Counted from the first letter of the stretch, positions 1 to 8,440 are shown. The stretch is 42,484 bases of DNA from Pseudonocardia sp. CNS-139 (GCA_001942415.1 MKJX01000205.1:1-42484); one strand, 5' to 3'. Numbers and translations are program-made. Notes: generated by a model not told the origin, from the letters alone.

Positions 1-246
1 CTCCGGGGTGACGAGCCGGGCCCCGGCGGCCGCGGCGGCAGCCAGGTCGAGCTCCTCGCGCCGGACCTCCCTGCGGGCCCGGGTCTCGGCCGCGACCGGC
101 TCGTCGACGTGGCCCGAGCGCACCCGCTCGGCCGCCTCGACCGGCCCGGCCTCGGCGATCAGGGCGGCCAGTGCCGGTGCGGGCGGCTCGGCCACCCGCG
201 ACAGGTACGCCATGGCCAGCATCACCTCCTCCGCGACCGTGCTCAC
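1..246 (-). CDS. dprA: DprA/Smf DNA-processing protein, N-terminal part (truncated by window edge)
   Basis: The 82 codons present start at a GTG (244-246) and run off the left edge of the window. DprA loads RecA on incoming single-stranded DNA during natural transformation. Only the N-terminal helical region is visible. It ends in RLVTPE, which matches the start of the family's Rossmann-like DNA-binding domain, where a conserved 'TPED.YP' segment occurs. The GTG overlaps the TGA of the upstream comM gene (GTGA), so the two are probably translationally coupled. The comM-dprA order is the usual one in actinobacteria and supports the call more than the short sequence alone does. Confidence 0.75.
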   Translation of the reverse strand, partial: MSTVAEEVMLAMAYLSRVAEPPAPALAALIAEAGPVEAAERVRSGHVDEPVAAETRARREVRREELDLAAAAAAGARLVTPE

Positions 247-1751
247 GCCACCCTCCGGTCGCGGAAGTAGAGCGCCGCGGACACGAGGTCCTCGTCGGGG
301 CGGGCGCGCCCGTGCAGGTCGGCGAGAGTCCACGCGATCCGGAGCGCACGGTCGGCGCCACGGGCGGTCAGCTGTCCGGCCCGCAGCCCGGCGTCGAGGG
401 GCCGGACCACGCGCTTCGGCAGTGCGAACTGCGTGCGCAGCGCGGGCCCGGGCACCTCGGCGTTGGTGCGCCAGCCGTGCCCGGCCCAGCGGGCGGCCGC
501 CGCGGCGCGGGCCGTGAGCACCCGGGCGCGCACGACCGCCGTGCTCTCGGCGCCGTCCGCCACCGGCGACAAGGCGGTGACGGGCAGCATCTGTGCCCGC
601 AGGTCGACCCGGTCGAGCAGCGGGCCGGAGATCCGGCCGAGGTAGCGCCTCCGGACGGACGACGTGCAGACGCAGTCGCGGTCGTGCGCCGGGGCGCACG
701 GGCACGGGTTGGCCGCCATGACCAGCTGGAACCGCGCCGGGTAGTGCACGGTGCCCTCGGTGCGGGACAGCCGTACCTCGCCCTCCTCCAGCGGCGTGCG
801 CAGGGCGTCGAGCAGCCCGGCGCCCCATTCGGGGCCTTCGTCGACGAAGAGACACCCGCGGTGCGCGAGCGAGACCGCGCCGGGCTTCGCGATCCCGCTC
901 CCGCCGCCGACCAGCGCCGCGAGCGAGCTGGAGTGGTGCGGCGCGACGAACGGCGGCGCGGTGCTGAGCGGACCGCCGGGAGGGAGCCGCCCGGCCACCG
1001 ACCGGATGGCGGCCAGCGCCAGCGCGTCGGCGGGCGAGAGCGGCGGCAGCAGCCCGGCGAACCGCTGCGCGAGCATCGTCTTGCCCGTGCCCGGCGGCCC
1101 GAGGAGCAGCACGTGGTGGCCGCCGGCCGCCGCGATCTCCAGCGCCTGGCGGGCGTCGTCCTGCCCGACGACGTCGGCGAGGTCGGGCGGCGCGGTGTGG
1201 TGGGTCTCGGCGAGCGTGCCGGGCCGGCGCAGCTCCCGCTCGCCGCGCAGGAACCCGAGCACCTCGGCGAGGCTGGCGGCGCCGTGGACCTCGATGCCGT
1301 CGACCAGCGCGGCCTCCTCCAGCACGGACGCGGGCACCACGGCCCGGCGCATCCCGGCCGCCCGCGCCGCGAGCAGGCACGGGAGCACCCCGCGCACCGG
1401 GCGCAGCCGCCCGTCGAGGGCCAGCTCCCCCATCAGTACCGTGCGGTGCAGCGCCTCCTGCCCGACCACACCGTCGGTACCGAGCACCGCACAGGCGAGG
1501 GCCAGATCGAAGCCGCTGCCGGCCTTGCGCAGCGTGGCCGGGGAGAGCGCCAGCACGATCCGCCGGCTCGGCCACCCCTGCCCCGAGTTGACGACGGCGG
1601 CACGCACGCGGTCCTTGGACTCGTGGAGCGCGGCGTCCGGCAACCCGACGATGTGGATGCCCGGCAGCCCGCCACCGACGTCGGCCTCGATCTCGACGAC
1701 GTGGCCGTCGACTCCCCGCAGCGCCACCGAGTGCGCCCGTGCGAGCGCCAT
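243..1751 (-). CDS. comM: ComM/YifB family Mg-chelatase-like AAA+ ATPase
   Basis: This 502-residue protein is full length for the family. ComM is a hexameric AAA+ helicase that promotes branch migration during integration of transforming DNA. The N-terminal ChlI-like domain begins ALARAHSVALRGVDG. Walker A (GPPGTGKT) lies near residue 217, followed by a Walker B region LFVDEGPEW and the Mg-chelatase C-terminal domain ending AALYFRDRR. The family usually has DEAPEF where this protein has DEGPEW, a mild variation. The ATG at 1751 shares one base with the yraN TGA. The open frame extends further upstream, but that part overlaps yraN and is not conserved. The gene is undamaged and sits in a yraN-comM-dprA operon. 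Confidence 0.95.
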   Translation of the reverse strand: MALARAHSVALRGVDGHVVEIEADVGGGLPGIHIVGLPDAALHESKDRVRAAVVNSGQGWPSRRIVLALSPATLRKAGSGFDLALACAVLGTDGVVGQEALHRTVLMGELALDGRLRPVRGVLPCLLAARAAGMRRAVVPASVLEEAALVDGIEVHGAASLAEVLGFLRGERELRRPGTLAETHHTAPPDLADVVGQDDARQALEIAAAGGHHVLLLGPPGTGKTMLAQRFAGLLPPLSPADALALAAIRSVAGRLPPGGPLSTAPPFVAPHHSSSLAALVGGGSGIAKPGAVSLAHRGCLFVDEGPEWGAGLLDALRTPLEEGEVRLSRTEGTVHYPARFQLVMAANPCPCAPAHDRDCVCTSSVRRRYLGRISGPLLDRVDLRAQMLPVTALSPVADGAESTAVVRARVLTARAAAAARWAGHGWRTNAEVPGPALRTQFALPKRVVRPLDAGLRAGQLTARGADRALRIAWTLADLHGRARPDEDLVSAALYFRDRRVA

Positions 1752-2107
1752 CAGAACGCCGCCTCGTAGTGCCGCACCGCCACGGGCCGACCGGGCTCGG
1801 CGACCACCGCGAGCACGTCGAACCGGATCTCGCACCAGCGCACCTGGTGGGCCGCCAGCCACGACTGGGTGGCCCGGCGGATGCGCGTCGCCTTGCGCCG
1901 GTCGACCGCCTCCGCTGGCTCCCCGAACCCGGTGCCCGATCGCGTCTTGACCTCGCACACGACGAGCCGTGCGTTCTCGGTGGCGACGAGGTCGAGCTCG
2001 CCGTGGCGGCACCGCCAGTTGCGGGACAGGACCAGGAACCCGCGTTGCTCCAGGTAACGCGCCGCGAGGTCCTCTCCGCGGCGCCCGAGCACGTCCTTCG
2101 TTGCCAT
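1751..2107 (-). CDS. YraN family (UPF0102) endonuclease-like protein
   Basis: This 118-residue protein has the standard UPF0102 length and layout. The N-terminal segment (LGRRGEDLAARYLEQRGF) is followed by the nuclease-like core GELDLVATENARLVVCEVKTR, quoted here in parts: the acidic pair GELDLV and the VCEVKTR lysine form a PD-(D/E)XK-type site. The biochemical role is not firmly established, although the family resembles Holliday-junction resolvases. It lies directly upstream of comM (TGATG junction) and 4 bp downstream of the DUF2469 gene. The family call is secure and the function is open. Confidence 0.92.
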   Translation of the reverse strand: MATKDVLGRRGEDLAARYLEQRGFLVLSRNWRCRHGELDLVATENARLVVCEVKTRSGTGFGEPAEAVDRRKATRIRRATQSWLAAHQVRWCEIRFDVLAVVAEPGRPVAVRHYEAAF

Positions 2108-2111
2108 GCCC

Positions 2112-2557
2112 TCAACGATGGGCGCCGGGCGGGCCCGCGGAGGGACGGATCGAGAACTGTGGACGGGCGGGAACCGATGTGGACAACCCGCCGCGTACGG
2201 ACGCCGGATCGTCGGGCGGGTGGTGTATCAGCCCGCCGCTAGCCGAACTGGTTGCCTCCGGGAGCCGCAGCTCGGGCTTGTCCAGCTCCTCCACGTTGAC
2301 GTCCTTGAACGTCAGCACCCGGACGTCTTCACGAACCGCGCCGGGCGGTACATGTCCCACACCCACGCGTCGGACATCCGCACCTCGAAGTAGATCTCGC
2401 CGTCCGAGTTGCGCGCGGCGACGTCGACCGAGTTCGCCAGGTAGAAGCGCCGCTCCGTCTCCACGACGTAGGAGAACTGGGCGACGATGTCCCGGTACTC
2501 CTTGTAGAGCGTGAGCTCCATCTCGGTCTCATATTTCTCGAGATCCTCGGCGCTCAC
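2112..2557 (-). CDS. DUF2469 family protein (one frameshift)
   Basis: The GTG at 2557 has a strong Shine-Dalgarno (GGGAGGGGAAG) and starts MSAEDLEKYETEMEL. This is the signature of the small, highly conserved actinobacterial DUF2469 family, about 100 residues and of unknown function. The frame runs through SDAWVWDMYRPARFVK and then hits a premature stop. The conserved continuation (RVLTFKDVNVEELDKPELRLPE, given here as key residues VLTFKDVNVEEL and LRLPE) is in the next frame from about 2330. One lost G in an AAGG/ACG context explains this. In the repaired frame the protein reads on to a stop at 2112, giving a longer tail than usual, so the true end is uncertain. The GTG overlaps the rnhB stop. 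Confidence 0.85.
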
Positions 2558-3403
2558 AGTGCTTCCCCTCCCGTACCGCTCACCTCGGACACGGCGAGCG
2601 CCCCATTGTCGAACACCTCATTCTGGCCCAGCTCGTCCTCGTCACCCACATCGGCAATGCCCGCCGCCAGCGAGTCCTCCCGGGTGAGTGCCGTCCCTCG
2701 CGGCCCGCACGTTCACGAACGAGAACCGGTGCACCCGGCTGGGCCCGTGCGCGATCAGCGCCTCGTCGTGGACGGGCGTGCAGTAGCCCTTGTGCTCGGC
2801 GAACCCGTACTCGGGGAAGTCCGCGTCGAGCCCGACCATGATCCGGTCCCGGGTGACCTTCGCGAGGACCGACGCCGCCGCGACGCACGCCGCCACCTGG
2901 TCGCCCTTCGGCACGGCCAGCGCGGGGCTGCCGAAGCCGCGGACCGCGAAGCCGTCGGTCAGGACGTAGCCCGGCCGGTTCGCGAGCCCGGCGACGGCCC
3001 GGCGCATCCCCTCGATGTTGGCGATGTGCACGCCGCGCCGGTCCACCTCCGTCGGCGGGATCACGACGATCGCATGGTCCGCCGCCCACCTCGTGACCAG
3101 CGCGAAGTAGTGCTCGCGGGCCGCGGGCGTGAGCAGCTTGGAGTCGGTGAGCCCGTCGAGCCGCTTCGCGTCGCCCGGGCGCAGCACGCACGCCGCGACG
3201 ACCAGCGGTCCGGCGCAGGCGCCGCGGCCGGCCTCGTCGACGCCGGCGACGGGCCCGAGCCCGTGCCGCTGCAGCGTGCTCTGGAGGGTCCAGCTGCCGG
3301 CGGAGCGGCGCACCACGGCGCGCGCGGGGCGCAGCTCGGGAGGGAGCGTGGGGCGCGCCGGGCGGCGGGCTCCCGCGCGACGGGGGAAGGGTCGAGCGGC
3401 CAT
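2554..3403 (-). CDS. rnhB: Ribonuclease HII (C-terminal tail out of frame)
   Basis: RNase HII removes RNA from RNA:DNA hybrids and single misinserted ribonucleotides. The catalytic D-E pair is in GVDEAGRGACAGPLV, with further acidic residues in TDGFAV and the RDRIM region. Conserved GPSRVHRFSFVNVR closes the core. After about 2700 the frame breaks up. The actinobacterial C-terminal signature DELGQNEVFDNGAL is readable in a frame two steps away. It ends in TGA at 2554-2556, overlapping the DUF2469 GTG as GTGA. Two lost bases, or one gained, near 2690-2705 restore it. The break lies outside the catalytic core. The start at 3403 begins MAARPFPRR. Confidence 0.9.
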
Positions 3404-3455
3404 CGGGAGGCAGTCTCCGCCAGGTGCGTGCGGGACGTGCGCGCAGGGTGTCCGG

Positions 3456-4816
3456 TCAGCGCCGCCGGCGTAGCGGCCGCCGGGGCGCGGGGAGGAACTC
3501 GTGCAGCTCGGCGTCGCGGTCCTGCTGCCGCCGTCGCAGCGCGGCGAACGGGAGCGTGCCGACCAGGCCGAGCGCGAGCGGGGCGCCCGCGCCCGTCCCG
3601 TCGCCCATCCCGACGGGGGTGGACTGCGGATCCGCCGACGGGATCAGCCCGAACCGGGCGAACGGGAGCACGATGACCCGCGCCTTGCCGATCACGTTCT
3701 CCACCGGCACCGGCCCGTGGTCGGGCGCGCGCGAGTCGGCCGAGTTGTTGCGGCTGTCGCCCATCATCCACAGCTGCCCCTCGGGCACCGTGATCGGCCC
3801 GAAGGTGGCCTGCCGCGCGGGCCCGGCCTCCGGCAGGTAGTAGACGTAGCTCTCGTTGAGCGGCTGGCCGTCGACCATCACGCGGTTGCGCGGGTCGCAG
3901 CACGAGACGGTCTGGCCGCCCACCGCGATGACCCGCTTGACGAAGTCCTTCTCGTCGGGCGGGGCGAGCCCGATCAGCGAGCCGAACTGCTGCAGCCCGC
4001 GCACGACCGGGTTGCTCGGCTGCTCGACGTCGATCTCGCTGCTCCAGCTGTCCGGCCCGCGGAACACGACGATGTCGCCGGGCGCCGGGTCGGTGAACCG
4101 GTAGGTGATCTTGTCGACGAGCACGCGGTCGTTGTTGCAGCCGGTGCAGCCGTGCAGCGTGGTCTCCATCGACCCGGACGGGATGACGTAGACCTTCGCG
4201 AGGAACGTCTGGATCAGGAACGTCAGGAGCAGCGCCACCACGATGAGCAGCGGCAGCTCCTTCCAGAAGCTGGAGCGCCTGCGCCGGCCGGTGCGACCGG
4301 TGTGGCCCTCGGCCTCGGCCTGTTCGCGGTAGGCCGCGGCGGGGCGCTCCTCGGGGGACGCGCCCGCGCGCCTGCGGTGCCGGCCGGGAGCCTCGTGCGC
4401 AGCGGTGTCCTCCCGCCGGGCCCTGGCCTGGTCGTCACCGGGCTCCAGGAGCTGGCCGTGCGCGACGGTCGGCTCGTCGTCCGCCGGGTCGGGCCGGCGG
4501 TACGCCGTGCCGTTGACGGGCGCGCCGTTGACGCCGTGCCCGTTGCGCCGCGGCGGCATCGGGGGCCGCGGGCCGGGCTGGCCTGACGGGGCGCGGGGCC
4601 ACCGGGCGGGACGAACCGTCCGCCGCCCGGAGGAGCGCCGTAGGGCACCTGGCCGCTCACCGGATGACCGTTCGGAGCAGCCTGGTACGGCGCGCCGGGC
4701 GACGGCCCCGGCGCCGCCGGGCCCGGGTTGGCGCCGAGTTCCGAAGGCTCGGCCGGAGGGTTTCGCCGAGGCGAGACCCGCCGGTCGTCGGGGAGCTCGG
4801 GTGGGGCCACGCCCAC
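3456..4816 (-). CDS. lepB: Signal peptidase I (one frameshift in the N-terminal extension)
   Basis: This is the type I leader peptidase that cleaves secretory signal peptides at the outer face of the membrane. A single transmembrane segment (LPLLIVVALLLTFLIQTF) precedes the nucleophile serine in IPSGSMETT. The general-base lysine is in DFVKRVIAVGG, and the GDSRNNSADSR box follows. The conserved part begins at an ATG at 4559. A further proline/glycine-rich cytoplasmic stretch is open in another frame from a GTG at 4816 (MGVAPPELPDD). One lost base near 4580-4600 would join the two, and long disordered N-termini are common in actinobacterial LepB. If the upstream part is not used, the gene is 3456-4559. 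It lies between rplS and rnhB, the usual order. Confidence 0.92.
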
Positions 4817-4843
4817 GAGGCTACGACAACCGCGCCTCGACGG

Positions 4844-5203
4844 TCAGGACGCCGAGGGGGTCTCGCGCCGCTCCTTGATCTTCGCGGCCTTGCCGCGCAG
4901 GTCACGGAGGTAGTACAGCTTCGCCCGGCGGACGTCGCCGCGGCTCGCGACCTCGATCTTGTCGATGTTGGGCGAGTGCACCGGGAAGGTGCGCTCGACG
5001 CCGACGCCGAACGACACCTTGCGAACCGTGAAGGTCTCGCGGGCACCCGAGCCCTGGCGCCGGATGACGACGCCCTGGAACACCTGGACGCGGGACCGGT
5101 TGCCCTCGATGACCTTCACGTGCACCTTGAGCGTGTCACCCGGCCGGAAGGCGGGGATGTCGGAGCGCAGCAGCTGTGCGTCCAGGTCGTCCAGGGTGTT
5201 CAT
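4844..5203 (-). CDS. rplS: 50S ribosomal protein L19
   Basis: This 119-residue protein matches L19 throughout: MNTLDDLDAQLLRSD, FRPGDTLKVHVKVIEG, VFQGVVIRRQG, GVGVERTFPVHSPNI and RRAKLYYLRDLRGKAAKI. L19 sits at the subunit interface of the ribosome. A Shine-Dalgarno (GAGGACG) lies upstream of the ATG at 5203. The gene is intact. It is separated from trmD upstream by about 140 bp that hold a hairpin leader, so it may be partly independent of trmD. Confidence 0.98.
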   Translation of the reverse strand: MNTLDDLDAQLLRSDIPAFRPGDTLKVHVKVIEGNRSRVQVFQGVVIRRQGSGARETFTVRKVSFGVGVERTFPVHSPNIDKIEVASRGDVRRAKLYYLRDLRGKAAKIKERRETPSAS

Positions 5204-5292
5204 CGCGAAGATCCGTCCTCGATCAGTAAGCAGTCGTGCGGGAGCGCCTTGCGTACTCTCAAGTGTGAGGCGCCGGGGGCAGGCCCGTGGAG

Positions 5293-5318
5293 GGCACTGG
5301 CAGCCAGTCCATAGTGCC
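5293..5318 (-). promoter_or_regulatory. Hairpin pair in the rplS leader
   Basis: Two mutually exclusive stems share bases. One pairs GGCACT (5293-5298) with AGTGCC (5313-5318). The other pairs ACTGG (5296-5300) with CCAGT (5304-5308). They lie about 90 bp before the rplS start in the trmD-rplS gap. Ribosomal protein leaders are often structured for feedback control, but no known L19 binding motif was recognised. A simple transcription-pausing hairpin is the alternative. Confidence 0.35.
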
Positions 5319-5341
5319 AGACGCGGGGCGGGGCCGCGAAA

Positions 5342-6094
5342 TCACCCGTCCGCATGCCGCGCGAGGAACGCGCGGTCCGCGGCGTCGAGCGCGTCCTCCG
5401 GCAGGGCGGCGAGCAGGTCGGGCCGCCGCAGCGCGGTGCGTTCCAGGGCCCGGTCGCGCCGCCAGCGCGCGATCGCGGCGTGGTTGCCGCTGCGCAGCAC
5501 CTCGGGCACGGCGAGCCCGCGCCATGTCTCCGGGCGCGTGTACGCCGGGCCCTCCAGCAGCCCGTCGGAGAACGAGTCCTGCTCCGCGGACGCCGGGTTG
5601 CCGAGCACCCCGGGCAGCAGCCGGGCCACGGCCTCGACCATGACCAGCACCGCCGCCTCGCCGCCGACCAGCACGTAGTCGCCGATGCTCACCTCGTCGA
5701 CGGGCAGCCCGGCGCGTTCGGCGTCGTCGACGACGCGCTGGTCGATGCCCTCGTAGCGGCCGCACGCGAACACCAGCCGCGGCTGCGTCGCCCACTCACG
5801 CGCGGTGGCCTGGGTGAACGGCCGGCCGGCCGGGGTGGGCACGACGAGCCTGGCCGGGCGCTCGTCCATGGCGAGGACGGCGTCGAGCGCCTCGCCCCAC
5901 ACCTGCGGACGCATGACCATGCCGGGCCCGCCGCCGTACGGGGCGTCGTCGACGGCCTGGTGCACGTCGTGGGTCCAGGTGCGCAGGTCGTGCACGGCGA
6001 GGTCGACGAGCCCGGCCTCGACCGCCCGGCCGAGCAGGGCCTCGCGCAGCGGCGCGAGGTAGGCCGGGAAGATCGTGACGACGTCGATCCGCAC
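5342..6094 (-). CDS. trmD: tRNA (guanine-37-N1)-methyltransferase
   Basis: TrmD methylates G37 of tRNAs with G at position 36, using S-adenosylmethionine bound in a trefoil knot. The chosen GTG at 6094 gives a 250-residue protein starting MRIDVVTIFPAYL, the canonical N-terminus. An upstream ATG in the same frame adds unconserved residues. Visible motifs are DDAPYGGGPGMVMRP, ACGRYEGIDQRV, EVSIGDYVLVGGE and LLEGPAYTRPETWRG. The gene is intact. In most actinobacteria trmD directly follows rimM. Here the two are separated by the HTH/Clp-N pair and about 230 bp of intergenic sequence. Confidence 0.97.
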   Translation of the reverse strand: MRIDVVTIFPAYLAPLREALLGRAVEAGLVDLAVHDLRTWTHDVHQAVDDAPYGGGPGMVMRPQVWGEALDAVLAMDERPARLVVPTPAGRPFTQATAREWATQPRLVFACGRYEGIDQRVVDDAERAGLPVDEVSIGDYVLVGGEAAVLVMVEAVARLLPGVLGNPASAEQDSFSDGLLEGPAYTRPETWRGLAVPEVLRSGNHAAIARWRRDRALERTALRRPDLLAALPEDALDAADRAFLARHADG

Positions 6095-6205
6095 GCGGCG
6101 ATGCTGCCAGCAGCACCGCCGCGTGCGGCCCCCGGCCCGCGCCGCTCCCCTGTCGGCGCGGACCTGGTGCGGCGGCCAGAAACGTCCACCGGGTCCTCGC
6201 GCGCC

Positions 6206-6286
6206 AGAACGACGCCTCGCGGCGTTGCCCCACACCCGAGTACACCCGGTACGAGGCTGTGGGGGCGCCTTGCGAGACGCCGTTCT
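6206..6286. repeat. Long imperfect inverted repeat between the Clp-N gene and trmD
   Basis: Arms 6206-6234 and 6258-6286 are 29 nt each and pair over most of their length with several mismatches. The outer AGAACG/CGTTCT, the CTCGC/GCGAG block and the inner CCCCACA/TGTGGGG are exact. It lies between the stop of the Clp-N gene (6326) and the trmD start (6094). No T-tract follows on the minus strand. It could be a terminator-like hairpin for the HTH/Clp-N transcript or a decayed palindromic repeat. The rest of 6095-6325 shows nothing else I can assign, apart from a short GATC-ACGC-GATC palindrome at 6287-6298. Confidence 0.5.
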
Positions 6287-6325
6287 GATCACGCGATCAA
6301 CCCGGCAACGTTCCTGGCCACCGCA

Positions 6326-6898
6326 CTAGCCGGCGCGGCGGCCCTTGACGATCTCCTCGACGATCACGCGGGCGGCGTCCAGCCGGAACCCGCGGCCGAG
6401 GAGGACGTGGCACGCCGCGCCGTCGTCGGCACGGACCATCCCGAGCAGCAGGTGCTCGCAGCCGATGTAGTTGTGCCCGAGGTGGATCGCCTCGCGCAGC
6501 GCCAGCTCCAGCGCCTTCTTGGTGCTGCGGGTGAACGGGATGTGCCCGCCGAACCACGGGATGCGCCCGCCGAGCGCAGCGCGGGTGCGGTCCAGCGCAC
6601 CGGGGCCGAACGCCTCCTCGGCCTGGCGGCGGACCTCGTCGAGGTCGATCCCCAGCGTCGACAGCGCGTCGGCGTCGAGCGGCGGACGGCCGTCGGGGCG
6701 CAGCGCGTCGATGTCGGCGAGCACGTCCTCCTTCCGGATGGTGAACGCGTCGAGCACCGTGAGCGCCAGGTTGTCCGGCACGCCGTACAGCGCCGCGAGC
6801 AGGTGCTCCGTGCGGATCTCGTCGGCCTTCCGCTCGCGGGCCTGCGCCTGCGCGCCGACCACGACCTGGCGGGCCTTGTCGGTGAACCGTTCGAACAT
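6326..6898 (-). CDS. Clp N-domain (Clp-R) protein without ATPase
   Basis: This 190-residue protein starts MFERFTDKARQVVVGAQAQA, the classic start of a ClpC/ClpA N-domain. It contains two Clp-N repeats: the first around DEIRTEHLLAALYG, the second around TKKALELALREAIHLG with IGCEHLLLGMV. It stops before any AAA+ module, so it cannot be a complete Clp ATPase. Stand-alone Clp-N proteins may act as adaptors or decoys for the ClpC substrate-docking site, which is inference here. The start has a strong Shine-Dalgarno (GAGGGGA) 10 bp after the HTH gene's stop, so the two form one transcript. Confidence 0.9.
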   Translation of the reverse strand: MFERFTDKARQVVVGAQAQARERKADEIRTEHLLAALYGVPDNLALTVLDAFTIRKEDVLADIDALRPDGRPPLDADALSTLGIDLDEVRRQAEEAFGPGALDRTRAALGGRIPWFGGHIPFTRSTKKALELALREAIHLGHNYIGCEHLLLGMVRADDGAACHVLLGRGFRLDAARVIVEEIVKGRRAG

Positions 6899-6908
6899 GT
6901 CCGTCCCC

Positions 6909-7124
6909 TCAGAACCCGTACCGGCGGTACTTCTTGTGCACGGCCTGGCGGCTCACGCGCAGCACGTCCGCGATCTGCTGCCACGACCACCCCTGTGCCC
7001 GCGCGTTGCTGACCTGCAGTTCCTCCAGCGACTCCAGCAGCCCCCGCAGGGACGCCACAGCCGCCAGCCCGATGGCGGGGTCCCTGTTGGACGCAGCCGC
7101 CGCGACCTGTGTGGCATCGCTCAT
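6909..7124 (-). CDS. Small helix-turn-helix DNA-binding protein
   Basis: This 71-residue protein has an N-terminal helical segment (ASLRGLLESLEELQVSNARA) followed by a Fis/sigma-region-4-like HTH, QGWSWQQIADVLRVSRQAV, and a basic end HKKYRRYGF. It is probably the regulator of its own operon, because two inverted repeats of one sequence (TCAAC-N4-GTTGA) cover the promoter immediately upstream. It is co-transcribed with the downstream Clp-N gene. This HTH plus Clp-N pairing occurs in other actinobacteria, as far as I recall. What signal it senses is unknown. Confidence 0.88.
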   Translation of the reverse strand: MSDATQVAAAASNRDPAIGLAAVASLRGLLESLEELQVSNARAQGWSWQQIADVLRVSRQAVHKKYRRYGF

Positions 7125-7127
7125 GCC

Positions 7128-7171
7128 TCAACCTACGTTGACAGCGCCCGCTGTGTCAACTTTGGTTGACA
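7128..7171 (-). promoter_or_regulatory. Leaderless promoter with two tandem palindromic operators for the HTH gene
   Basis: Reading the minus strand, TGTCAAC-N4-GTTGACA (7171-7154) and TGTCAAC-N4-GTTGA (7143-7128) have identical architecture, with centres 28 bp apart. A TTGACA -35 (7159-7154) and a TAGGTT -10 (7135-7130, fitting TANNNT) are 18 bp apart and embedded in the operators. The ATG begins 5 nt after the -10, so the mRNA should be leaderless or nearly so. A dimer bound at either palindrome would block RNA polymerase, which fits autorepression by the HTH protein. Confidence 0.75.
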
Positions 7172-7182
7172 CCGTGGACACG

Positions 7183-7214
7183 AAAAAAGGCGGCCCCCGG
7201 TGCGGGAGCCGCCT
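7183..7214 (-). terminator. Rho-independent terminator after rimM
   Basis: On the minus strand AGGCGGC (7214-7208) pairs with GCCGCCT (7194-7188) around a partly paired C/G-rich loop. Six T residues follow (complement of 7183-7188). It lies 12 bp past the rimM stop and just before the HTH gene's promoter. It separates the rpsP-KH-rimM transcript from the HTH/Clp-N unit. Confidence 0.9.
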
Positions 7215-7226
7215 CTGCGCAGTCGG

Positions 7227-7752
7227 TCAGTCGGCGTCGAGCAGGCCGTCCGGCGGGGTGAGCACCACACGCCCGCCGTCGAGGTCCACGGTCGGCACGA
7301 TCGCGCGGACGAACGGGACCAGCGCGTCCGGCAGGTCCGGGCGCGCCAGCACCAGCAGCTCGCCGCCCGGGCCGTGCACCACGTCCCGGACCGTGCCCAC
7401 GACGGACCCGTCGGCCAGCTCGGCGCGCAGCCCTTCGAGCTGGTGGACGTGGAACTCGTCCGGGTCCTCCGGCGGCGGCAGCGCACCGGCGTCGACGAGC
7501 AGCCGGGTGCCGCGCAGGGCCTCGGCCGCCGTGCGGTCGGGCACCTCGGCGAACGTCACCAGCAGCCGTCCGGAGTGCACACGCACGGACGCGACGGTGA
7601 GCGGCCCGGTCGGCGCCCCGGCCGCCGTGCGCGCCCGCAGCACGGCACCCGGCGCGAACCGCTCGTCCGGCGAGTCGGTGTGCACCTCGACGGACAGCTC
7701 GCCGCGCAGCCCGTGGGCCCGCACGGCGATCCCCACGAGCAGCTCGGTGCCG

Positions 7753-7775
<23 letters not shown>
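7227..7775 (-). CDS. rimM: 16S rRNA processing protein RimM
   Basis: RimM is a maturation factor for the 30S head that binds ribosomal protein S19. The N-terminal RimM domain reads LLVGIAVRAHGLRGELSV, and the C-terminal PRC-barrel is around DEFHVHQLEGLRAEL and PFVRAIVPTVDLDGGRVV. The ATG at 7775 overlaps the end of the KH gene by 23 bp. A GTG at 7790 adds five residues and is also possible. The gene is intact, lies last in the rpsP-KH-rimM operon, and is followed by a terminator. Confidence 0.95.
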
Positions 7776-7988
<213 letters not shown>

Positions 7989-7992
<4 letters not shown>

Positions 7993-8440
7993 GACTCGCT
8001 GGTGGACGCCTCGGCGGCCGCACCCTCGGCAGCGGCCTCGCCCTTGGGACGACGGTCGGCCCTCTTGCGCGGGGTGGTGGCCTCGGTGGTCGGCTCCTCG
8101 CCGGCCGCGGCGAGCGCGGCCTGGAACCGGGTGAGCTTGTCGGTCTTCTCCGGCTGCGCCTTGAGGGTGCCCTCGCGCCCGGCAGGCCCTTGAACCTCTG
8201 CCAGTCGCCGGTGATCTCCAGGAGGTGCTGCACGGGCTCGGTGGGCTGGGCGCCGACACCCAGCCAGTACTGCGCCCGCTCGGAGTCGATCTCGATGAGG
8301 CTCGGCTCGTTCTTCGGGTGGTACTTGCCGATCGTCTCGATGGCCCGGCCGCTGCGGCGGGAACGGGCGTCGGCGACGACGACGCGGTAGTACGGCTGCC
8401 GGATCTTGCCCAGCCTCATCAGCTTGATCTTGACGGCCAC
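7989..8440 (-). CDS. rpsP: 30S ribosomal protein S16 (one frameshift)
   Basis: The protein starts at GTG 8440 as MAVKIKLMRLGKIRQPYYRV, with a good Shine-Dalgarno (AAGGAGC). The conserved core continues through ADARSRRSGRAIETIGKYHP and LEITGDWQRFKGLPG. Near 8180 the frame is lost. One missing C restores EGTLKAQPEK and an alanine/acid-rich actinobacterial tail ending ASTSES at 7989. The repaired protein is about 150 residues, normal for actinobacterial S16. S16 is essential, so a real frameshift ahead of the tail is unlikely. Confidence 0.95.
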
